Both the position numbers and the translations under genes were made by a program. A stretch of DNA of 20,733 nucleotides from Collodictyon triciliatum (lineage: Eukaryota > CRuMs), in assembly GCA_043381765.1 (NCBI GenBank), contig JBHJMP010000348.1, forward strand, positions 1-20,733, written 5' to 3'. Numbering within the stretch: the first letter of the stretch is position 1; the number at the start of each line of letters is the position of its first letter. The notes under the pieces are model-generated. The model was not told the DNA's origin. It searched no databases and saw only the letters and a program-made list of their open reading frames with translations. Positions 1 through 14,538 of this stretch are shown in pieces.

Positions 1-215
1 AAAAAAACATAAAAAAACATAAAAAAACATAAAAAAACATAAAAAAAACATAAAAAAAACATAAAAAAACATAAAAAAAACATAAAAAAACATAAAAAAA
101 CATAAAAAACATAAAAAACATAAAAACATAAAAAAACATAAAAAAACATAAAAAAACATAAAAAAACATAAAAAACCATAAAAATCATAAAAAAAAACAT
201 AAAAAACCATAACAT
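1..215. repeat. Tandem array of (A5-8)CAT units at the scaffold edge
   Basis: About 20 near-identical units of a run of 5-8 A followed by CAT, with a period near 10 nt. Unit length drifts by single A residues, and the last few units carry C insertions (ACCAT, ATCAT). It stops at about 215, roughly 115 nt before the isocitrate dehydrogenase start. There is no coding potential. The array reaches the window edge, so its true length is unknown. Confidence 0.95.
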
Positions 216-330
216 GATACTTGTTTTTCAAAAGAAAGGCACAAAGGTGGGATTACCTCATAAGCTCCAAATATTCTACTTGGGTTGGATTCTAAACTGA
301 CGCCATTATGTTCTTTTACTTGCTAGCCTC

Positions 331-3300
331 ATGTCCGGAATCCGCATCAAGGTCGACAATCCCGTGGTCGAATTAGACGGTGATGAAATGACAAGGCATT
401 TTTTTTTTTTTGCATTCACTCTTCTGAAAAAGCGTTAACAAAATGGACAATAAGCCATGTTATACAATGTTACACTATTGAAAATCCAAGTATCTATCAA
501 TCCTTTGAATCGAATAAAGAAAAAAAAGGAATATATCTATCCTTTCTAACAAAAAGCTCACCTATTGCAGGGTCATCTGGAAAATGATCAAAGATAAGGT
601 ACGATTCGCTGCATCCTGCTGCCTTGATTAGCTTAACTTTATATCGCGCTCTCAAAAACATTTCAGTATTCTCATGCACCAGTAACTCTGTGCCTGCACT
701 CCAGTCAAAAAAAAACGAATTAATACATAGAAATGAAAACATATTATATGCAACAAGAGATATCTCGCTTATACAAATTCACGAGCTCAAACATCACAAG
801 TACCGGTATAATCATTTGTAGCTTATCCTGCCGTATCTTGAGATTGACATCAAGTACTTCGACCTGGGCCTGCCGAACCGCGATGCCACCGATGACCGGG
901 TTACCATTGAGGCTGCCGAAGCTATGAAGAAGTATAATGTGGGAATCAAGTGTGCCACAATCACGCCAGATGAGCAGCGCGTGAAAGGTATTCTCTTCAT
1001 GCATACCCTTTTCTTTTCATGTCACTAATTCGTTTGCATGCTACATTTAAAGCATCTTATTGCTGTAAAAAAATTCCGACGTTGTAATATGTAATTTATT
1101 ATTCGCCAGTCTATTGTTATTGTTATTATTATCATTTTATTATAACAACCCGTTAAGCTATGCGATGCTTTATTTATACTTCCGATTTACCACTACCAGA
1201 GTTTTCACTGAAAAAGATGTGGCTCAGCCCGAATGGCACTATTCGAAACATCCTTGGAGGAACAGTTTTCCGTGAGCCTATCATCTGCAGCAATGTCCCA
1301 CGATTGGTAGTTGGTAATATCGTGAATTTGGTTAATTCACTTGCGCCTATTTTCCCATGCTGTCCTTATTATTTAATTCACATCATCAAGCAATACACCA
1401 TTATTGTTAAGAGAAAAATGACATAAGACGAAACAAATATACAGGCTGGACAAAGCCTATTATCATCGGGCGACACGCGCACGGGGACCAGTATAAGGCC
1501 AAGGATTTTGTAGTTCCTGGTGCGGGACGCGTAGAAATTGCCTTTTCACCTTCGAACGGAGGACCCGCCCAGAAGTACACCATTTTTGATTTCAAATCAT
1601 CGGGAATTGCCATGGCAATGTACAACACAGATGAGGTTTTTCTTTTGCAAGACAAATATAGTCCTCATACGTTTTTAAATATAACTTTCTCAAGTACCCA
1701 ATTAACTCTAAATTATACCTTTTTTTTGCGCGAAATGAAAATAATTAATTGATTTGCATACATATTCATCATTATCAAGTCTATCAAAGATTTTGCCCAC
1801 TCATGCTTCCAGTACGCTATATCACGTCGTTACCCATTGTACTTGAGGTAATTACCTAGAGTAATTCTTTCGTCAATTTTACTCGATATAAACGCAGTTG
1901 CATTACTTAACCGTTCTGTATGATTAATATTCACAATGACTAGCACAAAGAATACAATTCTGAAGGCCTACGACGGGCGATTCAAGGATATCTTTGAGCA
2001 TATTTACCAACAGTGTGTTTTGTTCGTCAATAAGCTTTTTTTTTATCGCCCATTTATTAAAAAAAAAAAGCTTTCCTGTGAATTATGCTACTTAAGGAAA
2101 TTTAATTTGATTTTACATACAGATGAGATAAATGAAGCGAAATGAATATACTTGGTTTGATTTCTTCTGTGACTCGAATTATGATATTACATCTGATTCA
2201 AATTTAATATTGTATAGGTACAAGGCCGAATTCCAGCGTTTGGGCATCGTCTACGAGCATAGATTAATAGATGACATGGTTGCCTACTGTATGAAATCTG
2301 AAGGCGGATTTGTGTGGGCGTGTAAGAACTATGACGGCGATGTGCAATCGGATACAGTGGCTCAAGGTGGAATCCATTTCTATAAATAATTTATCCTCTT
2401 CTTTTGCCAAAGTTCTTTTCCCAAACAACATTCAAAGTTATTCGTTTGGTTTGTGAACATATATATAAACGATGGCCATCTTATAAGGGTTTTGTAAAAG
2501 TAATATTAATATCAATTGAGAATATGATAATGCAAATCACAATTTAACTGGAGCTTCACATTCCATTTACTTTGTTCCAAAGGATTTGGTTCTTTGGGCC
2601 TGATGACAAGCGTCTTGGTATCTAGCGATGGCAAGACCCTAGAGTCTGAGGCAGCACACGGCACTGTCACACGCCATTACCGTCTTCATCAACAAGGAAA
2701 AGAGACTAGGTTTGCCAATATAGTCACCTCCATTTCTATACGCTATTTTAGAGTTGGGTGCATGAGCTGAAATTAATTTACTTCATTTATTCGTTAAAAT
2801 TATTTTATATGTTTTCCCTCTTTGCATCAAATGAGCATAGCACCAACCCCATCGCGAGTATTTTCGCGTGGACACGTGGACTTGCGCATCGTGCTAAACT
2901 GGATAGCAACAGCAAACTCGCTTTATTTTCGACATGTAATGATACTTATATCTTCCTTCTTTTCGATTTCATATTCATACATATTCTCATTCTTTTTTGT
3001 ACACTTCTCTTATTTTCCTTTAAATGGGATGCTTTTACACACTTTTATCCCGCATCGATTAACGCACTTTGTTTTGTTTTGTTCTGTGCTTGTATTTGTT
3101 CTTATGTTCCTGTTTGTGTGTTACTAGTGCTCGAGGAGGCGTGTGTTCAAACAGTAGAGAAAGGGCACATGACGAAAGACCTTGCAGCCAGTGTCTATGG
3201 GTCTGCGGAAAAGTATAGACCCTGCATTGTGTCTATTTGCGCCGCACCCACATGAACATACCAATTATTAATCTCATTCCTATTTTCTTTTCTTTTATGT

Positions 3301-3473
3301 TGTTTTATTTTATTTCAGTCCTGCTTCTCGTAGATTTACTTCCAAACGATTAAATTAATGCGACTAAATCTCACAGACTGACACGCTCGCAGTATCTGTC
3401 AACAGAACAGTTTATGGACAGCGTTTCTGAAACTTTCCGCGCATCGCTCTACGCTTCGCAACCACGCCTCTAA
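331..3473 (+). CDS. IDH1: NADP-dependent isocitrate dehydrogenase, 12 exons, 417 aa
   Basis: Catalyses oxidative decarboxylation of isocitrate to 2-oxoglutarate with NADP+. Exons: 331-395, 571-598, 822-987, 1200-1313, 1445-1635, 1780-1847, 1944-2012, 2218-2366, 2583-2709, 2841-2935, 3128-3212, 3377-3473. They join in frame to 417 codons; human IDH1 has 414. Visible motifs: GDEMTR near residue 20; substrate loop SPNGTIR (S96, N98, R102); R111; [12 protein letters not shown] with R134 (human R132); [15 protein letters not shown] and NYDGDVQSD (metal-binding Asp); HGTVTRHY (NADP contact). An in-frame TGA at 298-300 fixes ATG 331 unless a 5' exon joins at the acceptor-like TGCTAG ending at 326. 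No transit peptide is visible. The C-terminus Pro-Arg-Leu resembles a peroxisomal PTS1 signal. Intron 1 begins with GC instead of GT. Family assignment is certain; compartment is inference. Confidence 0.96.
491..542. repeat. Dispersed 17-nt motif, copy 1 (isocitrate dehydrogenase intron 1)
   Basis: The core CTTTGAATCGAATAAAG at 503-519 is followed by an A8 run. The direct repeat TATCTATC flanks it at 491-498 and 534-541, 43 bp apart. The same 17 nt recur exactly at 15599-15615; 15 nt of them recur inverted at 5771-5785, and a one-mismatch inverted copy lies at 19448-19464. Function unknown. Confidence 0.55.
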
Positions 3474-3728
3474 CAACCACAAACAGGCATAAACAGACTA
3501 ACGAACGAGCATGAATGAACCCATTGTAAATTCGGAATATGCCCACCCTTTCATTACCTCGCTGAATTGAATGACCATGATAATTTTGTGGTGTGGTTGT
3601 GTTTAAGAAAATACAACCCCGAGTTTTAAAATTCCTGCCACAACAACTCTGCACATCGCAAGACCCAAGAGCAGCGCATCTCCAAACCCCGAAAGAAGTC
3701 CTCTCTTAAACTACCCATTCAGACCGAC

Positions 3729-6700
3729 ATGAATATAGTTAACATAGGAGGAAACAAGACAGTCTTCGTTACTTATCCGAAAGGATACTCCAAAGCGAAA
3801 GCAAACACAAGAACCAGCGCCCACGAAAGATAATCCGTCTATAATAACAGAGGCCTCCATTTGTATCCATCGTATTGCAAAATATTTTACAAAACATATG
3901 CGGAAAATCCAATATTTTAAGAGATTCCAGATTCAAAACAAAGCTCATTAATAATAATTTATATATATTCCAGAATTTGAATACCGTTTTCCACAAGAGG
4001 CCGAGCTGGAACCAAAAAAAAAGGAGGAATAGACAGGCAATAGATGGAGATGGCTTGCCTGACTCACAGCCAGAAACTCAGCAGAAGCCTGCCGTGCGCT
4101 ACATGCCAGATCACAGGGACTCAAAAATCGCCACTGAAAGCACAGAGCTTGACAGGTTTGCATCGTTTATCAAAATCATTATCAACATTATTTTAAAATG
4201 GAACTATTAAATAAAACCTGTCACCCTTCGCACTGCCTCCTCAAAAAATAAATAGTCACTTCGTGCGTATATATCGACCCTTTTTCTTTTCCAGTGGCGG
4301 TCTGTCGCTTTCTGTGCCTCAAAACGTTTCGGTCTCTCTCTCAAATGATCCACCAAAGAGTCCGGATAAACTAGCGTCTGAATCGTCTCCTGATAATAAG
4401 GACTATTGGGAGGCGATCAGAAGTCAATCTACACCCATTAAAGCCATTGTCAAGGAGCTCAATGATCTAGAAGCGCGAGTCACAACCCCTTTTGATCGAC
4501 GAAAGAAAGCACATGTTCAAGAGATTCAGCGGAGAACACCGCAAGTAAATTCATCACTACGCTAATATCTTGATCCCTTATCCTCTTGATGTCTTGACGT
4601 CTTAACCTCTTAATCCCTTAATCCCTTAATCCCTTAATCCCTTAATCCCTTAATCCCTTAATCCCTTAATCCCTTAATCCCTTAATCCCTTAATCCCTTA
4701 ATCCCTTAATCCCTTAATCTCTAAATCTCTAAATCTCTAAATCTCTTAACCCCTCCACCTTTTAACATTTCATTCTCTCAAACTTGCATCCGACATTTTA
4801 TTTTTCGATTTCTTCTTGCACTTTGATATACTTTAACACATGATGTTACGGCAGCTTGCCAACTTGGATGTCGCTGACTTGGAAAGAGAATTGTACAAAA
4901 AGCCAAAGCATCATAACGCTTCAAGGTCTAGAATGTGGTTGCATGATGAGGAACGTCTAGTAACATCAAAGTATACATGGCTTTTTCTTTTTTTCATCAC
5001 CTTTATTGACAGATAGATAACAGATACCTGAGGAGTTTGCCATTTTTTTATAAGCATGTCTAAATTTATAGCTCGATACATGGAATCTTCGTGAACAATC
5101 TTAAAGTAATCCAAATAACGTAAAAGGGTAAACAAGGCGGACCCAAATATCTCCATCACATTGCAAGACACATTTGATGCATCGGGAATACGCTTGAATT
5201 CACCCCTTGCAAAGTTTATGAGTGTGCCTATGGACTCCCTTCCTCCACTTCGGCGAAGTAAGTTTGCATACTTTCCAACAATTTCACTTCCAACTTGTTC
5301 CCTTATGGTATGCGCCGATATATCTGACGGTGATCAATTCAATCGTGGAATTTAGCAAATGTTGGACACTCGAACATGTTTCCAGCTAAAGAGTTCAACG
5401 ATGCCAGCCTTCGCGCAAGGCAAGTCATGGTGGGTTATACTTAAAAAAATTACCCCTTTGTTGGGTCTGAAACGATAATATTAACCATTAAGAATTTTCT
5501 TTCATTTAAAAAAACTAATGTTTCATATGGTTTTATTCAGAGTGGCGTTTCATTCGTCCACTTGGATGATGACAATAAAAATTATGATAATCCGTTTCCT
5601 ATGGCATCCCTGAAAGGTAAATATACTTCAAAATTAGAGCCAAACATATCCGCTCAATAAATTGATTGATGCAATTTTTGACACCATTCATAATTGGTAT
5701 TTTAGATCAAGGAGTCGTAGAGAAGAAATCGTATGTTTTTCCTCATGCTATCATTTCACAGTTTTTTCATCTTTATTCGATTCAAGTGTATGTATGAAAG
5801 AACTTGCTCCTTTTTTCAAGCTCATGTTCATGCATTGCAGTTATGTTCATAGCCCGAGGTCTAGAACTGGGACATCAGACCAGAAAAAATCCAACTTTTA
5901 CAGGCTTAGCCCATTTAATACTACAGATGACACGTTATCAAGTATTTTCATGTTACAATTTATTTCTTGCTCCCATGCGCGATGTGAGTTTTTATCTTTC
6001 TCTTTATGGATAAACATTCTTTCATTGAAATTTCTTTAAAAAACAGTCACACGGAGAGTTTCCAAGCTTCAATCCTTATCCATGTCGGGTATAGGAGCAG
6101 CCCTGAATGACACATTGTCGACCACGGGTTCTGTTCTTATCACAAGCAAGTCGGGGAAGGTGAGAAGAAATATAACCGAATCAATGTAAAAATTGGAAGA
6201 TATAATAAAGGAAGTTACTGATGAAAGCGTTTCATATTACTGAGTCTAAATCTAGCTGTATACATAATATATAGGAAATCGATCGCGAAAAACAGCGAGA
6301 GGCAATAATTCCTCATATTCTTTTGTATCATCGATTCTCGTGTTTCAGTATCGCATAAGCATGATTAAACAATTAAAAGATATACTGAATAAAATAGGAA
6401 AGAGATAAAATATATGACCAAGAGAAAATAGAGCTCCTTCAAGTCAGGTCGAAGGAAGAACTAGACGAGTTAACAAAAATACTGGACTTCGACGCTGGGA
6501 TTGTAAGTAAATTGCTAAAAATAAAAATAAAAAAATCGCGCTTATTGCATGATTCAATAATTAACTAAATATTCCATAGCAACTAGAGTTCCACTTTTTA
6601 ATAAAAAAAATCACTGAAGGTGACAAACTGGAGACTTCAATTTGTAGACAAAAAAGAAGGATTAGTAGCAGATCTGCACAAGAAGCTAGAAATTAGACAC

Positions 6701-7896
6701 ACAGAGCGTGAAGAAGTTTGATTTTATTTTAAAGATGTTACATCCAAGTATCCTTTCTGCGCCAATTATTCTTAATGAGGAAAAATCGGTACCTTCATGA
6801 TTTAAAAATAGGTTTATCATAACCGTGCCATGCTTTCTAAAGCAGTGAAGATAATTACCCCAGAAGGAAAACCCATTTTTAAGCCTCCTAAAATTGATAA
6901 TATATGGTGAGCATGAGGTACTCCAGATGCCATATAATCATCTGCTAATCACTGCTACCGACTTCTGCTATCTTGTGTCCAGGAAATCTGCAAAGTATCG
7001 CCTCAACAAGGACCAATCATCATTCCCCATTCGAAAAGACTTTTACTCTGGTCTTCTAGCGCACATAGAACAGGAAGGAGGACTAAAATCTTTCAAGGAC
7101 GAAGCCCTTCTGCTAGCGGTAAAAAGGTGTGTCATACAAATAATATTTAGGCTTTATTTTCAAACAAAAAAAGCAAAACATTATATCTGCTGGGCATCTT
7201 TGTTTCAATTTCGGTATGTAAGAAAATGAAAAAAAAAATGAATTTTACAACCAAAGACATAAAAATGCAGTTGTGTACCGCAAAAGAAAAATTTATCAGT
7301 TGTTATATTCTGAACAAATAGACGAATGGAGGAGGGATACCCCATAAACAGACGGCTGGTTTATGATCTTGTGAAAGAATTTGGTAAAATAAATTTTGTA
7401 CTTGTACTTGTTTTCCATTTCTCTTGGTTAAAGCTTTCTGTCATGATGTTACTTCTTTTGTTAACCTGTCAACAAAATGTCCGCGGGGGTTGTCAGGCGA
7501 AGCATTGGATGCAGATTCAGACTTCAAAGCTATCATTCGTTATTTATGCTTCAAATGCAAGGTGACAAGTGAAGAACTCGAATCCTACGTATCGTCCATA
7601 GGTAATTGAGTAATATGGAGAAGGGTGTAGTGGAGACGCTTCAACCCTCTAATGATGCATTGATTCTCTCTCTTGAACAACCACCTAACTAACCATCATT
7701 TAATTTAGGTACTCTATCGTATGAAACACCCATAAGAAAAGGTGCATCCCAGCACGCTTCTGTGTTGAATCCGACTGCCAACATGGCGTGTTTACAGTCA
7801 AGTAACGAGCCATCAAACTCGTTTGTCGACAAACAGCCGACACGAAATCCTTTCGACATCGTTTATCTTGAAAGATTACCTTCTCTGTACGATTAG
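3729..7896 (+). CDS. Orphan Ser/Pro-rich coiled-coil protein, about 19 exons, about 637 aa
   Basis: I do not recognise this gene. Exons that keep frame and GT/GC...AG borders: 3729-3800 (start weak), 3974-4155, 4295-4544, 4855-4959, 5137-5257, 5356-5429, 5541-5616, 5706-5730, 5853-5941, 6047-6159, 6275-6301, 6425-6502, 6580-6619, 6648-6715, 6812-6906, 6983-7126, 7322-7383, 7497-7601, 7709-7896 (TAG). Residues 1 to about 370 are polar and Ser/Pro-rich, probably disordered. Residues about 370-440 form a charged heptad-like coiled coil (EKQRE, KEELDELTKIL, LVADLHKKLEIRH). The last ~200 residues look more globular. Weak points: the first exon, the acceptors at 5136 and 6424, and 6620-6647, which is either a 28-nt intron or a 1-nt assembly error in an A8 run. 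No enzymatic motif is seen. A structural or adaptor role is only a guess. It starts about 255 nt after isocitrate dehydrogenase on the same strand. Confidence 0.6.
4569..4752. repeat. Telomere-like TTAATCCC octamer array inside an intron
   Basis: About 13-14 perfect head-to-tail copies of TTAATCCC (GGGATTAA on the other strand) run from about 4611 to 4719. On the left are degenerate octamers such as TCTTGATG and TCTTGACG; on the right are three CTAAATCT variants. A homogeneous core with decayed flanks is typical of a tandem array expanding from its centre. It lies in the intron between exons 4295-4544 and 4855-4959 of the orphan gene. Confidence 0.9.
5762..5785. repeat. Dispersed motif, copy 2 (orphan gene intron)
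   Basis: A T6 tract (5762-5767) is followed by CTTTATTCGATTCAA (5771-5785). This is the reverse complement of 15 nt of the core in isocitrate dehydrogenase intron 1 and the NOT2 intron. I see no clear flanking direct repeat here. Confidence 0.45.
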
Positions 7897-9083
7897 CATT
7901 CAATCAATACCGATTTTTCTTTTTAAAATTACTGAAAAAATATCATAATAGCTCCTTTTTTTTCCCCTATTTCTATTTTTGAGTCCACCAAGTTATGAGG
8001 AATATTCGCATTTCTTTTGGGGTCAACTAAAAAATCAACAACAAAAGACAAAAAAAAACGCACTCTTTGGGTTGCTGCTGAATCTTTCCCTATCTCTTCC
8101 ACCCCCCGCATCGAAAATGATACTTCCAATTCTGGATTCCGATGTGACATGCTTCCATCCTGGACACAACTGTCTATTTTTAGCCACGAATTGATCTATT
8201 ATCCAAAAACGACTATCTTTGACCTTAGAGAGCGCATATAGATTAATTGAATCCTGGTTTTATAGAATCCCACTGGCTATTCGAAGAAAGGATACCAAGA
8301 TTGGACAATTCTTTGTTCACCCCGGCATTCCTATGTGCGTGTTTGCCCGCGCACGAGAATTTTGATCAATCGTCGCGTTTTTCGTCCTTTGGCATTTGCG
8401 TGTGTGTGTGGGTTGCGGGTTTATATTCGTGCGCTTTGAGTGAGCCTCATATCCAACAACGCATTTTCCAATCATTTCATGACACATGTCCACAACAACG
8501 CAGCATCCCATTACCAGATCCCTTTTCGCTTCCTTGTTCTTTTCCCTTCTCTTCTTTTCCAGTCCTCCTTTCATGTTTCACTTTGCTTCGATTATAATAG
8601 GGGATGTTTTTTTTTTTTCTCAAGTATCAGAACAAACCCCAGTCAAAACTGTGAAGAGGAAAAGCATAAACAAAAACAAAAAAGAAATACTCTGAACTGT
8701 GGGTTGTGGATGGAACTTGCAGATGCTTTTGCCTCCGCGGAAATTATTATTATAGAAGAGAATTACTTTTGAAAAGAAATAAAGGAATTGTGATGGAAAC
8801 AAACAAAAGAATCTAAAGAAAAAACGCATTACGGGGCTAAGTAAACGCCATTCGCGTAACCTGGCTGCGATCGTTGCGATCTGCCACTCGCTTGAGTACA
8901 TGAGCGATATCTGCCAGCTGCGAGTCCATTTCCCTTCATCTCTACTCTCCTCTCTCTCTCTCTTCCTGCTTCATTGCGTTAAAAAGAAAAAGAATAGAAA
9001 AGAATAGAAAAGCCCTTGATACACGCTGCTTGTCTCACCTGTCAACACACACTCAGGCCAGTGGGGTTGGATCTGTCTGCACA
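7897..9083. other. Intergenic region upstream of the PSP1 gene
   Basis: This 1.2-kb stretch has no gene I can support. Open frames on both strands (for example 8247-8597) start without ATG or have Ser/Phe/Cys-rich low-complexity translations. There are T- and A-rich runs and a CT-rich stretch near 8940-8966. CACACTCAG ending at 9056 resembles a splice acceptor 28 nt before the PSP1 start, so part of this region may be a 5' UTR intron. Confidence 0.6.
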
Positions 9084-12206
<3,123 letters not shown>

Positions 12207-13081
12207 GTCGCGGATATGTCTGCTTTAATGCCTATGGTAAGCTATCCTTTTTCTAATTTTTTTTTTGGCTTCTGTTCTATAATATGACTAAATAAAAGAC
12301 ACATGTAAATCAGTATAAAAAAATCGCATTATTCCGTATTCGGTTGGAGGAATGTCAATTTTGATTTTCCAACAGTCCAACTTTGTGTGTTGATTTTTTA
12401 TATCATTTTTTTAAAGGAGTCTCAACAAAATGGCAAGGCAAAATAATCTATTTTCATTTCATTGCAATCTGCATAGGTTTACACGATTATGGGGATGTTT
12501 GGTGGCCGATTTATACATTTTCTTTCTTTGTTCTTTTCTTCCTCCATCTTCTCTTTGATGAGAATCACGTTTATCTTTTAACAATAGACTTACGTTGTTT
12601 GCCCCATCCAGAGCCGAATAGAAGACATGCATTCAACACTCTCATTAGACCCTCTCCCAAAGTCCATCCTGGACAAACACTTTTTTCTTTCTTTTTTTAA
12701 TGCCAGACATCATTACCACCACCATCATCATCATATCTTTTCTATGCTGTCCTATTCGCCAGCCTTCTCACTCACTCGCCCGCCCTAGCCGAACCTTAAT
12801 TTTTTCTCTGATTCGATCACCACGATAGATTTGCCAGAGTTTTACCCTTTACTTCTACCCTTTCGCGTTATTTTCTCCTTTCTTTTTTTCTTCATTCGTT
12901 AAATAAGACCAGGCGAAGCGGTTCACCAAACGGCAAACTTGACAGACAAAAGGATTCCATTCAAAGCCATTTAGACAAACTCACCAACAAGTGAATAAAG
13001 ATATAAAGAACCCCCACAAAAGTGTATTGGTTTCGAAGGAAACAACGCATGTAATTGCAGAGGCTCTTGTCCCACGCAATC
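12207..13081. other. Region downstream of the PSP1 gene
   Basis: AT-rich, T-run-containing sequence with no convincing gene. An open frame at 12383-12700 translates to a Phe/His-rich string with no recognisable domain and is probably chance. The PSP1 3' UTR must lie at its left end; an AATAAAAG hexamer near 12290 is a possible poly(A) signal. Confidence 0.5.
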
Positions 13082-13351
13082 ATGGATGATGCAAGTTGCT
13101 TCCCAAGTAGTGATGAATCAGAAACCTGTGTCTTGTTATGCGAGACGCACGCTAATCAGCATTCTTGCAAATGCCCCAGCAAATTAGTTCATCATGGGTT
13201 GGGTGATTTAAAAAAATGTTGGACGGGTATTCGCTCACACTCCCAAAACTATATTGGGACTGTGGCTTGTGGTTCGCGCAACAAAGCCATTCCATCACAA
13301 AACGGTTCTGATCAAAATCTAATGAAAGATTTATACTACTTCCGATTCTGA
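13082..13351 (+). CDS. Possible small Cys/His-rich protein, 89 aa (doubtful)
   Basis: From ATG 13082 the frame runs 89 codons to TGA. The translation has seven Cys and five His, with a cluster LLCETHANQHSCKCP that has the look of a metal-binding site but matches no zinc-finger spacing I know. The frame is open slightly upstream to an acceptor-like TTGCAG ending at 13060, so it could be a 3' exon. It lies between the ends of the convergent PSP1 and NOT2 genes, about 150 nt from the NOT2 stop, so it may instead be UTR sequence or a chance frame. No homologue recognised. Confidence 0.22.
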   Translation: MDDASCFPSSDESETCVLLCETHANQHSCKCPSKLVHHGLGDLKKCWTGIRSHSQNYIGTVACGSRNKAIPSQNGSDQNLMKDLYYFRF

Positions 13352-13503
13352 ATGCCCTGCTCTTCTTCTGGCAACATTCCTTTGAGTTTTGGCGAAAAAG
13401 AAAAAAAAGGAGGTGTGGGGGACAGGAAGAAAAACATAAGAATAGATGAGAGTCAAAAGAATGAAAGAGGGGCAAATGAATACACAATTATTATTCCTCT
13501 ATT

Positions 13504-14440
13504 TCAGCCGGTTTTCTTTTGTGCAGACGAAGCAGACAACACAGACGATGATGTTGTGGAAGATGTTTGCTGTGTGCGATTGGCCTCTAAGCTTTTGTTA
13601 GGGTTGCGAGTTAACTTAGACCACGAGTTTACATCAAAGTAAATCTGCATCCCATCGACTCCAGTCTTTTCCTGAATCCATTCCTGACTTTGCTTCTGAT
13701 ACACCCATCCACGTCCGTTCCTATGAACCACACAAGGAGAATTAGAAAGAAAAATATGATGCTTCACATTAGTTCGAGTATGTATACTGACAGTAGTTGC
13801 CAGTAAAATATGTCGAAACTGCTACTTACAATTCTTCTGCTGCGGTTGCCTGTAGCGAGGATTTGGGCTTAGAGTAGAAAATGTAGAATAAAGTCTTTTC
13901 CGAAAATTGACGAATTTTGCGGGTCGGTGGTTCTTGGGATAACACATAATAGCAACTGGGTATGCTGTATTGCTCGCCGGTGCGGTTTGTTGGTTGCTCG
14001 AGCCAAGGCGAGTCGAATTTCTTGTAGAGATAGCTACGATGAAAAAGCCTCTTAAGTATATATTGTTACACACAACATAACTCAATTGTGGCTTAAGATA
14101 ATCTCAGAAAAGCTACTTGCTGTGCGGGATTTATGTCGAAGTGATTTCAATAGAGACCGGAAAAAAAATAAAGTAAAATATAAACATCATAAAAGAAGGA
14201 GAGGGAAACATCATGTCCAAAATATACTCTGCTGTGTTTAAGTCCAGTCCCAGAGACGTGAGGTCAGTGCCCAATGCTAGATGACTCAAATCGGCATCGA
14301 CTTTGTTGATTACGCTGAGGAAGCCTTGTAGCCCGAAACGGCTGGAATCAGGGTCTGTGATAGATTTCGGCTGCGTTTTGAACAGGTTAAAATGAGAAAT
14401 TAAATAATAGAGTCGAATTAGAATACCCTAAATGGATACC

Positions 14441-14538
<98 letters not shown>

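Noticed and set aside
2758-3255. 165-codon + frame containing isocitrate dehydrogenase segments
   Set aside because: It reads through exons 10 and 11 and the intron between them; family motifs show that the intron is spliced out.
4911-5171. Antisense frame of 86 codons with natural-looking composition
   Set aside because: It overlaps two exons of the orphan + gene (4855-4959, 5137-5257) and many chance frames of this length exist here. Kept in mind because its 3' end has a donor-like CAG|GTATCT.
6580-6906. Possible bMERB-like Rab-binding coiled coil in the orphan gene
   Set aside because: A Trp and a LV..L spacing loosely recall that domain, but only if the frameshift reading is used, and surrounding residues do not follow the family.
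8247-8597. 116-codon + frame upstream of the PSP1 gene
   Set aside because: It does not begin with ATG and is a Ser/Phe/Cys/Pro-rich low-complexity translation with no domain.
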